This document shows positions 1 to 7,562 of a stretch of 64,000 nt of DNA, piece by piece. The position numbers and the translations under genes are program-made. Location of the stretch: the NCBI RefSeq assembly GCF_003626635.1, contig NZ_RAZT01000001.1:310001-374000 (forward strand), read 5' to 3'. Every line of letters starts with the position of its first letter. Position 1 is the first letter of the stretch. The notes under the pieces are model-generated. The model saw only the letters and a program-made list of their open reading frames with translations, was not told the DNA's origin and did no database searches. This DNA comes from Micromonospora musae. GTDB taxonomy: Bacteria > Actinomycetota > Actinomycetes > Mycobacteriales > Micromonosporaceae.

Positions 1-77
1 GAGCGCGCACGTATCCTGCCGTCGTCCCGAAGTGATCGCCGGACGCCACGGCGGCGACCGGCCCGGAAGGAGGCCGG

Positions 78-1109
78 ATGCGCCGGGCGGGCGGCTGGCG
101 GTCAGGGCGTACGCCTCGGCAGCGGCGGGCCTTCGTGGTCGGCGGCGGGCTGTTGGCCACCGCCGTGGTGATGCTGCTGGCCGCCTGGCGGAGCAGCGGT
201 TTCCTCAGCGACCTGTTGCTCAACCTCGGGGCCAGCGTGGTGCTCGCGGCGATCTCCTACGTCATCTTCGATCCGCTCTTCGAGGAGGCCCGCAAGGCCC
301 GGGTGCAGGAGCACCTGAGCTTCGACCAGGAAGCGTTCGTGGCGCGCCTGGACAGGTGTCGGCGGGTGCGGATCCTCGACACCTGGACGATCCTGCTGGA
401 CGATCAGCACCGGCAGGCGACCCTGGCCGCGGTCGAGGCGGCGCTGCGTAACGGCGCGGAGGTGAACCTGCTCCTGCTCGACCCGGACTGCACGGCGGCG
501 CAGCAACGCTCCGAGGAGTTGGAGCGGCAGGGCGTCGACGTCCCCGGCCACATCCGGGCCAACCTTCGACACCTGATGGCCCTGCGCCGCAAGCTCGGCG
601 AGAACGAACGGTTCCAGGTGCGCGTCTACGACGCGTCGCCGTCGATCCAGCTCTACCAGTGGGACGGGCGCTCCCTGATCTCGTTCTTCCCCGTCGGCAA
701 GCTGTCGTTCAACGTTCCCCAGCTCGAGGTCGACATGGGCAGCCCGTTGGGTGGTTTCGTACACGCCCGGTTCGAGGAGCTGTGGGACCACGACCAGGCG
801 ACCGTGCCGCTGGAGCGGTACGACCGGCTGACGGTGACGCTGGGCGACGAGAGCTCCGACTACCTCCGGGCGGAGATGGCGTACGTGGAGGTCGACGGCG
901 AGCACTACATCGACTGCGAACGGTCGCGACCGAACCTGTCGCTCACCGCCCGGGTGCCGATGCCGCCGCGTACGCCCGGGTCGACGCCTCGGGTGTTCAC
1001 GCTGGTGGAGCCGGTGGACGAGGAACGCGCCCCGGTGACCCGACGCTTCGACGAGAAGTACGGGCCGGCCCGGGCCGAGCGCACGATCCTGCGCCTCGCC
1101 CCGCAGTAG
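78..1109 (+). CDS. Membrane-anchored PLD-like (DUF5919-type) protein
   Basis: The 343-residue product begins with a basic tail and two closely spaced hydrophobic segments (about residues 18-38 and 46-65), then a cytoplasmic domain. That domain contains RVRILDTW and NLLLLDPD, which resemble the nucleotide/phosphate-handling fold of phospholipase-D-like DUF5919 proteins of actinobacteria, but no clear HKD motif is visible, so catalysis is uncertain. The ATG is 4 bases after AAGGAGG (67-73), a strong ribosome site. It stands alone, followed by 200 bases before the next gene. Family assignment is by pattern only; a signalling or stress role would be a guess. Confidence 0.6.
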   Translation: MRRAGGWRSGRTPRQRRAFVVGGGLLATAVVMLLAAWRSSGFLSDLLLNLGASVVLAAISYVIFDPLFEEARKARVQEHLSFDQEAFVARLDRCRRVRILDTWTILLDDQHRQATLAAVEAALRNGAEVNLLLLDPDCTAAQQRSEELERQGVDVPGHIRANLRHLMALRRKLGENERFQVRVYDASPSIQLYQWDGRSLISFFPVGKLSFNVPQLEVDMGSPLGGFVHARFEELWDHDQATVPLERYDRLTVTLGDESSDYLRAEMAYVEVDGEHYIDCERSRPNLSLTARVPMPPRTPGSTPRVFTLVEPVDEERAPVTRRFDEKYGPARAERTILRLAPQ

Positions 1110-1318
1110 CCCGGCGGTCCTCCCCTCCCCCACCGGTGCGACCGTCACCCGCACCCGTGCGGGCGCGCCGCACCCCGCTGCGGCCCGGCGCGCGCGGTGG
1201 CCGCCGGAGTGGCGGGCGACCCGGCCGGTGACCGGACGCCGCCCGGCGGGACAATGGGTACGCGTCCGCGCGGCCCGCGTCGGCGCGAACCGGTCGAAGC
1301 GGCAGGAGAACGGTCAGC

Positions 1319-2215
1319 GTGGCGGAGAACCCACGGTCGGCGGATACGGGGCGGGAGGCGCTGCGCGCCGACTGCACCCGCTGCTTCGGCCTCTGCTGCG
1401 TCGTTCCGGCCTTCGCCGCGTCGGCCGACTTCGCCATCGACAAGCCGGCCGGTCAGCCCTGCCCCAACCTGCGTCCGGACCACCGCTGCGGGATCCACAC
1501 CGACCTGCGGGGTCGGGGCTTCCCCGGCTGCACCGTCTTCGACTGCTTCGGCGCCGGGCAGCAGGTCGCCCAGGTGACCTTCGGCGGGCGGGACTGGCGG
1601 GCGGAGCCGGACTCCGCGCAGCTTATGTTCGACACGTTCGCGGTGATGCGTCCGCTGCACGAGCTGCTCTGGTATCTGACGGAGGCGCTGGCCCTGCAGC
1701 CGCCGGCCGGGCTGCGCGCGGAGCTCGACCGGGCCCGCACCGAGACCGTCGGGCTCACCGAGGGCAGCCCCCAGGAGCTGCTGGCCCTGGACGTCGGCGC
1801 GCACCGCGACCGGGTCAACGTGCTGCTGTCCCGGGCCGGCGACGCCGCCCGGTCCCGGGGCGGGCGCCCCGGCGCGGACCGCCGGGGCGCGCAGCTGTTC
1901 GGGGCGGACCTGCGCGGCGTCGACCTGCGCCGCGCCAACCTCCGCGGGGCGCTGCTGATCGGCGCCGACCTGCGTGGGGTGGACCTGCACCTGGCCGACC
2001 TGACCGGGGCCGATCTGCGCGGCGCGGACGTACGGGGCAGTGATCTGACCGAGGTGCTCTTCCTGCACCAGTCCCAGCTCGACGCCGCGCGCGGCGACAC
2101 CCGTACCCGGCTGCCGGCGGGGCTGGTGCGGCCGGCGCACTGGACGGCTCTCGCGGTCACGCCGCTGCCGCGTACGCCCCGGCCGGCCCGACCCGCCCGG
2201 CGCGGTCGCCGCTGA
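1319..2215 (+). CDS. Cys-rich (YkgJ-like) pentapeptide-repeat protein
   Basis: 298 residues. The N-terminal ~65 residues carry a cysteine cluster (CTRCFGLCC, PCPN, RCGIH, GCTVFDCFG) like YkgJ-type zinc/iron-chelating domains. The middle is helical. The C-terminal part (about residues 196-247) is a run of A(D/N)LRG-type pentapeptides forming a short right-handed quadrilateral beta helix. The GTG start has AGGAGA about 10 bases upstream. The long form of the frame on the opposite strand is a GC shadow. Pentapeptide repeats can mimic DNA or protect gyrase, but the fused metal-binding head argues for a different role; function is unknown. Confidence 0.75.
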   Translation: MAENPRSADTGREALRADCTRCFGLCCVVPAFAASADFAIDKPAGQPCPNLRPDHRCGIHTDLRGRGFPGCTVFDCFGAGQQVAQVTFGGRDWRAEPDSAQLMFDTFAVMRPLHELLWYLTEALALQPPAGLRAELDRARTETVGLTEGSPQELLALDVGAHRDRVNVLLSRAGDAARSRGGRPGADRRGAQLFGADLRGVDLRRANLRGALLIGADLRGVDLHLADLTGADLRGADVRGSDLTEVLFLHQSQLDAARGDTRTRLPAGLVRPAHWTALAVTPLPRTPRPARPARRGRR

Positions 2216-2260
2216 TCGAGCCGGCGGGCCATGCACGGCCCCGTCCGATACCGCCGCCCC

Positions 2261-2305
2261 ACAGGAGGGCGGTACGGCCGCCGTCGGCGCCTGACAGGAG
2301 GGCGG
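2261..2305. repeat. Two copies of a 12-mer direct repeat
   Basis: ACAGGAGGGCGG occurs at 2261-2272 and 2294-2305 in the gap between the pentapeptide-repeat gene and the small acidic protein gene. Spacing start to start is 33 bases. No function is evident. Confidence 0.4.
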
Positions 2306-2421
2306 GGGCGGCGCAAGGCGCCCGCCCCGGTGCTCGCGTGACGCCGAGGCGAGCGACGTTTCGCCCAATTGCGCTCGGGTAGCCACAGCTGATCGGAGGA
2401 CGGTACCGACGGGAGGCGACC

Positions 2422-2658
2422 GTGGGCTTCAGAAGCCGCCAAAGTGAGCAGCCGGTCGATCCGGAGCACGCCGAGGACGAGGCCGGCCAGACGCCACTGG
2501 TCCAGGTCGAGGCGGACACCGAGGTCCCGGCCCCGGACGACACCGACGTACGGCCGGACGTGGTCACCGAGGACGACGGCTCGGGGGTGGCCGGCGGCTC
2601 CTCCGGCAGCAGCAGCGGCGGGTCGAACATGCCGGGGCACCCGGACGCGGCCCGCTGA
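2422..2658 (+). CDS. Small acidic, Ser/Gly-tailed hypothetical protein
   Basis: 78 residues. The GTG start is preceded by GGGAGG (2411-2416), which supports a real gene. The sequence is hydrophilic and rich in Asp/Glu/Thr/Pro in its middle, and ends in a low-complexity Gly/Ser stretch (about residues 58-70) followed by NMPGHPD. There is no membrane segment or known domain; it is probably disordered. It is convergent with rnhA with only 33 bases between stop codons. Not recognised as a family. Confidence 0.5.
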   Translation: MGFRSRQSEQPVDPEHAEDEAGQTPLVQVEADTEVPAPDDTDVRPDVVTEDDGSGVAGGSSGSSSGGSNMPGHPDAAR

Positions 2659-2691
2659 CCGCCCACGGCCCCGTTCCGCGACGAGGGCGGG

Positions 2692-3159
2692 CTACCGGGC
2701 GGGCACCGCCGCGCGGGCCTCGGTCATGCCCCGGTTGGCCAGCGCGTCGGCGCGCTCGTTCTCCGGGTGGCCGTTGTGCCCCTTCACCCACAGCCAGGTG
2801 ATCTGGTGCCGGGCGCAGGCCGCCTCCAGCCGCTGCCACAGGTCGGCGTTCTTGACCGGCTGCTTCGCCGCGGTCTTCCAGCCGTTGCGCTTCCAGGAGG
2901 CGAGCCAGCTGGTGATGCCGTTGCGTACGTAGGTGCTGTCGGTGTTCAGCTCGACGGCGGACGGCCGGGTCAGGCTCTCCAACGCCTGGATGGCGGCCAT
3001 CAGCTCCATCCGGTTGTTGGTGGTGGGGGTCGCCTCGCCGCCGCAGAGCTCCCGCTCGTGCTCGCCGTAGCGCAGCACGGCACCCCAGCCGCCCGGTCCC
3101 GGGTTACCGCTGCACGCGCCGTCGGTCCAGATCTGCACCACTCTGCCGCTTTCCACCAT
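2692..3159 (-). CDS. rnhA: Ribonuclease HI
   Basis: Degrades the RNA strand of RNA:DNA hybrids in the cytoplasm. The 155-residue length is normal for a single-domain bacterial enzyme. All four metal-binding carboxylates are visible: D13 ([10 protein letters not shown]), E52 (NNRMELMAA), D74 (NTDSTYV) and D138 (ERADAL), plus the [10 protein letters not shown] loop carrying the catalytic His. It lies downstream of the ASCH gene on the same strand (47-base gap) and may be cotranscribed. No odd feature. Confidence 0.95.
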   Translation of the reverse strand: MVESGRVVQIWTDGACSGNPGPGGWGAVLRYGEHERELCGGEATPTTNNRMELMAAIQALESLTRPSAVELNTDSTYVRNGITSWLASWKRNGWKTAAKQPVKNADLWQRLEAACARHQITWLWVKGHNGHPENERADALANRGMTEARAAVPAR

Positions 3160-3205
3160 GCCGGCAACCTACCGGGCGTACCGAGCCGCGACCCGCGCCG
3201 GGGCG

Positions 3206-3661
3206 TCAGCTGTCGACGGGTGTCTCGGCGCCGGAGGCGGAGTCGACGGTGCTCACCAGCCGGAATCGTTCGGCGACGACCAGCGTGTCGTCGTCGACGG
3301 TGAAGTCGGGGTCGCCGAGTTCGGCGCGCACCTCGGGGCTGTGCCAGAACTGCTCGTGCCCGGCCCGCCACTCGGCCACCGACTCGTCGCCCTCGCCCTC
3401 GTCGAGCGCGTGTTGCAGGTCGACGTCCGCGAGCCGCACCACCCGGACCTCGGTCAGCTCGATCACCGCGACCGGCCGCTCGGCCGAGTCGATCACGACT
3501 GACCGCTGGCCGGCGCGGGGCAGCGGCTCGCCCTCGCGCTCGTAGCCGAGGAGCAGGCCGGTGGTCGAGGTCTTGGCCCCGGCGAGGATCGCCGCCACCA
3601 GCTGGTCGCGCAGTGGGCCGGGGAACGCGAACTCGGCCCGGGGAAGATCGTCGAGTTCCAT
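3206..3661 (-). CDS. ASCH-domain protein
   Basis: 151 residues. The features typical of ASCH (PUA-like, RNA-related) proteins are present: FPGPLRDQLVAAILAGAKTS near the start, the GQRSVVIDS strand, VIELTEVRVVRLADVD, and EWRAGHEQFW near the end. Such proteins are proposed to bind RNA or act as small hydrolases; YqfB-type members cleave N4-acetylcytidine, but this is not established for this subfamily. It precedes rnhA by 47 bases on the same strand, which is compatible with an RNA-related role. Confidence 0.85.
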   Translation of the reverse strand: MELDDLPRAEFAFPGPLRDQLVAAILAGAKTSTTGLLLGYEREGEPLPRAGQRSVVIDSAERPVAVIELTEVRVVRLADVDLQHALDEGEGDESVAEWRAGHEQFWHSPEVRAELGDPDFTVDDDTLVVAERFRLVSTVDSASGAETPVDS

Positions 3662-3712
3662 CCGGGCGAGGATAGCGGCGGCGGGGCCGGGCCGGTGTCC
3701 CCGCCGTCGCGA

Positions 3713-4954
3713 TCAGGGCTCGGGTCGGCGCACGCTCTCGGTCACCGGGGGTGGCACGGGCGGCCCGGGTCGGGGCGGTCGGAGCCGGTCGCGTAGCCGG
3801 TGGGTGGAATCCCCGGCGGTGGCGCTGATCATCGGCAGCAGCCGGGTGGAGGCCATCAGGGCGATCTCCTCGGCCGGGGTGGTGGTGCCGTCGAGGAATC
3901 GCAGCACCCGCTCGGCCGGGTTGCGGTCGAAGAGCCGGGCGAAGAACTCGGCGCCGCCCACCGAACCGCGGTCCAGGGCGCGCAGCGCGACCGCGTCCAT
4001 CCAGCGGTGCCGGCGGGGGTACGCGGGCCGCGGCACCGGCGGCCGGCCCTCGGCGAGGGCCCGGGCCACCTGCTCCGCCTGGCGGCGCATCGCGGCGAAG
4101 GTGAAGCCGGTGGAGGGTCGGGTGGCGCCGCCGGCGGTGCCGAGCCGGACGACCCGGGGCGACGGACGGGCGTCGAACGGGGCGTCGGTCATGGGGATCA
4201 CCCCGTTCTCCACCTCCCGCACGGTCAGCCGGCCCGGGTCGAGGCCGAGCAGGTCCCGGTAGCCGTCGAGGGCGGCGTCGTAGCCGGCGCCGGTGAGCTG
4301 GGTGGGTGAGAACTCGGTGTACTCGACGAGGGCGTACCGGTCGCTGACCGGCAGCAGGTAGCCGAAGGAGACGCCGCGGGCGGGTTGCCGGGTGCGGAAG
4401 TCCATCAGCACCGCCCGGTCCGGGTCGAAGACCGGGTGCTGCGCCGCCAGCCACCAGCCGCGGAAGTGCTGCAACCAGGTCGTACGGCCGGGGCGTGCGG
4501 GTGGTCTCGGCCGGGAGTCGAGCACCCAGCGGGCCCGAACGGCCGGCCCGTCATCGGCGGTGCGGACCAGGACCCGCTCTCCGTCGTCGTGCACGGTCTG
4601 CACGGGGGCGACCACCCGGGTGACGCCGAGTCGGTGTTCCGCGGTGGCGGCCCGTTCGTAGACGGCGGCGGAGCGGAGCATCGCGTACCGCAGCGGGGCG
4701 AGGTCTAGCACCCGGCGCGCGGCGGGCGTGACCACCTCGACCTGCCGCCAGCTCGCGCTCAGCAGCGGGTCGAGGTCGCCGTCCGGCCGGTCCCAGAACG
4801 CCCACGTCCGGTCCTGGCCGCGCCGGTGCACCGGGTCGATGACGGTCACCCGCAGGCCCCGTACGCCGTGCCGGTCGAGGGCGGCGAGGACGAGGGAGGC
4901 CGCGCCACCGCCGCCGAGCAGGGCGAGGTCCACGTCGGCCGGTGCGGAGTGCAT
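3713..4954 (-). CDS. crtY: Lycopene beta-cyclase, CrtY type
   Basis: FAD/NAD-dependent flavoprotein that cyclises the ends of lycopene to beta-ionone rings in the membrane. 413 residues. A Rossmann start (LALLGGGGAASLVLAAL, residues 10-26), the early DRTWAFWD motif, the cyclase motif VEYTEFSPTQL and the RLGTAGGATRPSTGFTF block are all diagnostic of CrtY/CrtL. No phytoene synthase or desaturase of the carotenoid type is in the window, so it must cooperate with genes elsewhere. It is divergent from an ArsR-type regulator gene, with 148 bases between start codons. Confidence 0.9.
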   Translation of the reverse strand: MHSAPADVDLALLGGGGAASLVLAALDRHGVRGLRVTVIDPVHRRGQDRTWAFWDRPDGDLDPLLSASWRQVEVVTPAARRVLDLAPLRYAMLRSAAVYERAATAEHRLGVTRVVAPVQTVHDDGERVLVRTADDGPAVRARWVLDSRPRPPARPGRTTWLQHFRGWWLAAQHPVFDPDRAVLMDFRTRQPARGVSFGYLLPVSDRYALVEYTEFSPTQLTGAGYDAALDGYRDLLGLDPGRLTVREVENGVIPMTDAPFDARPSPRVVRLGTAGGATRPSTGFTFAAMRRQAEQVARALAEGRPPVPRPAYPRRHRWMDAVALRALDRGSVGGAEFFARLFDRNPAERVLRFLDGTTTPAEEIALMASTRLLPMISATAGDSTHRLRDRLRPPRPGPPVPPPVTESVRRPEP

Positions 4955-5038
4955 CGGTCCACGCTGTCACATCACGCCGGCGCGGACGTCGGGTGTGGTC
5001 GGGGTGGCGGCCGCCGGCCGGGCTCGGGGTCGACCTTG

Positions 5039-5068
5039 TTGACAGGCAGCCGTACGGTTGCCTAATCT
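5039..5068 (+). promoter_or_regulatory. Sigma-70-type promoter of the ArsR-SRPBCC gene
   Basis: TTGACA (5039-5044), an 18-base spacer, and TAATCT (5063-5068) give a near-consensus housekeeping promoter, unusually clear for this GC-rich DNA. The predicted start is around 5075, about 28 bases before the GTG at 5103. The spacer is exactly the left arm of the perfect inverted repeat, so a bound regulator would block RNA polymerase. Confidence 0.8.
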
Positions 5069-5090
5069 GATTGGCAACCGTACGGCTGCC
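5045..5090. promoter_or_regulatory. Perfect 18-bp inverted repeat, probable ArsR-family operator
   Basis: GGCAGCCGTACGGTTGCC (5045-5062) and GGCAACCGTACGGCTGCC (5073-5090) are exact reverse complements around a 10-base loop. Each arm itself contains the palindrome CCGTACGG. The left arm fills the promoter spacer and the loop carries the -10 box. The natural ligand is the ArsR-type protein encoded 13 bases downstream (autorepression); this is inferred. Confidence 0.8.
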
Positions 5091-5102
5091 CTTGGAGGTG
5101 CG

Positions 5103-5927
5103 GTGGACGCGGTGTTCCGAGCGCTCGCCGACGCGAGCCGCCGGCGGCTGCTCGACAGCCTCAACGCCCGCAACGGGCAGACCCTGCGCGAACTCTGCGC
5201 GGGGCTGGACATGACCCGACAGTCGGTGAGCAAGCACCTCGCGGTGCTCGAGGCCGCCGAACTGGTCACCAGCGTCCGGCGAGGGCGAGAGAAGCTGCAC
5301 CGCCTCAACGCGGCACCGATAACCGCGATCGCGGACCGGTGGATCAGCCGCTACGACCGTCAGCGGGCCGAGGCGCTCGCCGACCTGCGCACAGCATTGG
5401 AGGCTTCGCCCGTGGAGAGTCCCACCTTCGTCTACACCACCTACATCGACGCCACCCCGGAACGGCTCTGGGCCGCGCTCACGGAACCGGCCTTCACCCG
5501 CCGCTACTGGGGTGGCGTCGCCCTGCAGTCCGACTGGCAGGTCGGCTCCCCGGTGCTCTGGCAGGACGCGCCGGGCGAGGAGCTCCGCGACCTCGGCCAG
5601 CGGGTGCTGGTCGCCGAGCCGCACCGGCGGCTGTCGTACAGCTGGCACGGCTTCCAACCGGAGCACGCCGAGCACTTCGGCTGGTCCGCGGCGGAGCTGG
5701 CCGCCCGGCTCGGCGAGCGCCGGTCGCGGGTCACCTTCGAGATCGAGCCGCACGGCGCTGCGGTGCGGCTGACCGTGATCCACGACGACTTCTCCCCCGA
5801 CAGTGAGATGCACCGGGCGATCAGCGGGCAGCTCGACGGCAGCGGCGGCTGGCCGGAGCTGCTGGCCGGCCTCAAGACGCTGCTGGAGACGGGCCGGCCC
5901 CTCCCGGAGCCGACCCGGGCCGGCTGA
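5103..5927 (+). CDS. ArsR-family regulator fused to an SRPBCC (AHSA1) domain
   Basis: 274 residues from the GTG at 5103, chosen because GGAGG ends 4 bases upstream; the longer frame from 5058 would start inside the operator. Residues 1-85 are a winged helix (ALADASRRRLLDSL, MTRQSVSKHLAVLE, RREK-like wing). About residues 110-270 are an AHSA1/SRPBCC ligand-binding fold (FVYTTYIDATPERLWAALTEP, RRYWGGVALQSDW). Fusions of this kind are thought to sense a hydrophobic ligand and repress their own promoter. It is divergent from crtY, so the regulator may also influence carotenoid cyclisation. No second gene follows in the operon. Confidence 0.9.
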   Translation: MDAVFRALADASRRRLLDSLNARNGQTLRELCAGLDMTRQSVSKHLAVLEAAELVTSVRRGREKLHRLNAAPITAIADRWISRYDRQRAEALADLRTALEASPVESPTFVYTTYIDATPERLWAALTEPAFTRRYWGGVALQSDWQVGSPVLWQDAPGEELRDLGQRVLVAEPHRRLSYSWHGFQPEHAEHFGWSAAELAARLGERRSRVTFEIEPHGAAVRLTVIHDDFSPDSEMHRAISGQLDGSGGWPELLAGLKTLLETGRPLPEPTRAG

Positions 5928-6230
5928 GCACACGGCGGGCTCGGCCGGGACCGGCCGGGACCGCCTGCCCGGCTCGGCGCGGGCCGCCGACCGGGCGAGA
6001 CCTCGCCTTCGACCCAGGCGGAGCGTCGGGCGCCCACCCGGGCGTGCCCGACGTTTCCGCAGCTCACCCCGCTCTCGGGTGGACACGTGACGGTAACGGG
6101 GATTTCTCATTTTCACCGGATCGAGGGGCCAACCGCCCTAGTGTGGGGACACCGGTGCTAGTCGCGGAGTTGGCCACCCGAACGACGTCCCGCCACCTGC
6201 TCAGCGGACGAAGAGTGAGGGAAGACGCGT
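5928..6230. other. Intergenic region with terminator and leader
   Basis: 303 bases without a gene. It holds a 10-bp tandem direct repeat GGCCGGGACC (5943-5962) and a hairpin at 6024-6053 (arms CGTCGGGC/GCCCGACG with an inner GCCC/GGGC stem, followed by TTTCC) that could end the ArsR-SRPBCC transcript. A -10-like TAGTGT (6139-6144), about 80 bases ahead of the surface-protein ATG, has no convincing -35. Confidence 0.5.
6024..6053 (+). terminator. Probable terminator hairpin
   Basis: CGTCGGGC (6024-6031) pairs with GCCCGACG (6046-6053), enclosing a second GCCC/GGGC stem. A short T run follows. It lies about 100 bases after the ArsR-SRPBCC stop. Confidence 0.5.
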
Positions 6231-6716
6231 ATGAAACCGAAGAAAGTCATCCTGTCGGCGGTGGCCGGCCTCGGTCTCGGCGTACTGCTGCTGCCGGGCT
6301 TGGCGCTCGCGGACACCGTCGTGTCACCGGCCACCACTCCGGTGGGTGGCACGGTCGTGCTCACCGCGACGACCTGCGACCCGAACTCCGGTGACGCGCT
6401 CTTCCGCGTCACCGGCCCGAACCGCGACGAGAACGTGCGCTCCACCACGGTCGCCCCGGGCGGCGGTCTGAGCGCCGAACTGTTCACCGCCGGGTTCACC
6501 CTCGGCACCTACACGGTCACCGCCACCTGCGGCGACGGCACCGTGCAGAGCAGCACGCAGTTCACCGTCACCCCGATCGGCGGCGCACCCGCCGGCTCCG
6601 GGGGCCGTGGCGACGGCACCGGCGCGCTCGCCGCGGGCGGCACACTGCTCGGCGCGGCCGCGGTCGGCACCGTCCTGCTGCTGCGCCGCCGGCGCGCCGC
6701 GTCCACTCTGGCCTGA
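6231..6716 (+). CDS. Secreted, C-terminally anchored surface protein
   Basis: 161 residues. A Sec signal peptide (KPKKVILSAVAGLGLGVLLL, cleavage after ALA-D near residue 27) leads into one compact beta domain (about 28-115) with two cysteines (TTCDPN, ATCGDG) likely to form a disulphide. A Gly-rich linker, a hydrophobic helix (about 130-151) and an RRRR tail follow, the layout of a cell-wall sorting signal. No LPXTG or LAXTG is present before the helix. A sortase gene follows 84 bases later, so the pair is probably functional despite the missing canonical motif. Confidence 0.75.
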   Translation: MKPKKVILSAVAGLGLGVLLLPGLALADTVVSPATTPVGGTVVLTATTCDPNSGDALFRVTGPNRDENVRSTTVAPGGGLSAELFTAGFTLGTYTVTATCGDGTVQSSTQFTVTPIGGAPAGSGGRGDGTGALAAGGTLLGAAAVGTVLLLRRRRAASTLA

Positions 6717-6800
6717 CCTGACGCACCATCCCTGTTGCGGGGCCCGTGCCGGCGACGAGCCGGGACGGGCCCGGCGAGGATCAGGCACGGAGGTGACCAC

Positions 6801-7490
6801 GTGTGGCGTCGAGGAACATCCGGACCGTCCGGCACGCCCACCGCGCCCACCGGATCGCGTGGACGCCGCGGGTGGCCCGGTCTGGCCACCGTCTCCACCG
6901 TCGCCGTCGTGGCCCTGCTCGGCGTCACCGGCGTCGGCCTGGTCACCGCCGGGCTGACCGCCCCACCGCCCCGGCCGCCGCAGCCGGACATCGCCGCGCC
7001 GGTGGCGAGCCGACCGGCGCCGGTCCTGCCTCCGCTGCCGCAGTCCGCGCCCACGCTCGTACGGATCCCCGCGATCGGCGTCCGCGCCGAGATCGTTCCG
7101 ATCGGCGCGGACGCCACCGGCGTGCTGGAGGTGCCGCCCCTGGACCGGCCCGCTCTGGCCGGCTGGTACCGCCACGGAGTCAGCCCCGGCGAGGCCGGCA
7201 ACGCCGTGCTCGTCGGGCACGTCGACTCCCCCACCGGCCCCGCGGTCTTCTTCCACCTCGGCCGGCTACGGCCCGGTGACACCGTCCGGGTCAGCCGGGC
7301 CGACGCGCGCGTGGCGACGTTCACCGTCGACCGGGTCAGCAACTACGCCAAGGACAGCTTCCCCACCGACCAGGTCTACGGCCCGGCCGAGTCGTCCGGA
7401 CTCCGCCTGCTCACCTGCGGCGGACGGTTCGACGAGCAGACCGGCGAGTACGTCGACAACGTCGTCGTGTTCGCGACCCGCACCGGCTGA
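6801..7490 (+). CDS. Class F-like sortase
   Basis: Transpeptidase that would cleave a surface protein and join it to the wall or to another amine. 229 residues from the GTG at 6801, preceded by GGAGG (6789-6793). It has an N-terminal membrane anchor (about 29-52), a Pro-rich spacer (55-85) and a sortase barrel. Catalytic residues: H140 (LVGHVDSP), C206 (LLTCGG) and R209. The short LTCGG form with a single anchor fits actinobacterial class F better than E. The adjacent upstream surface protein is the obvious candidate substrate. Confidence 0.88.
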   Translation: MWRRGTSGPSGTPTAPTGSRGRRGWPGLATVSTVAVVALLGVTGVGLVTAGLTAPPPRPPQPDIAAPVASRPAPVLPPLPQSAPTLVRIPAIGVRAEIVPIGADATGVLEVPPLDRPALAGWYRHGVSPGEAGNAVLVGHVDSPTGPAVFFHLGRLRPGDTVRVSRADARVATFTVDRVSNYAKDSFPTDQVYGPAESSGLRLLTCGGRFDEQTGEYVDNVVVFATRTG

Positions 7491-7562
7491 CGCCGAGCCA
7501 CAGTCACCCCCGATCCACGTTCGCGTACCGTAGGCCGGCGTTCGGCGATGCGGAGGTGAGCG

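Noticed and set aside
5058..5102. ATG-like start at 5058 for the ArsR-SRPBCC protein
   Set aside because: It lies inside the operator and upstream of the predicted transcription start; GTG 5103 has the ribosome site.
6600..6716. LPXTG sorting signal in the surface protein
   Set aside because: No LPXTG, LAXTG or NPQTN-like motif precedes the C-terminal helix; only the helix and positive tail are present.
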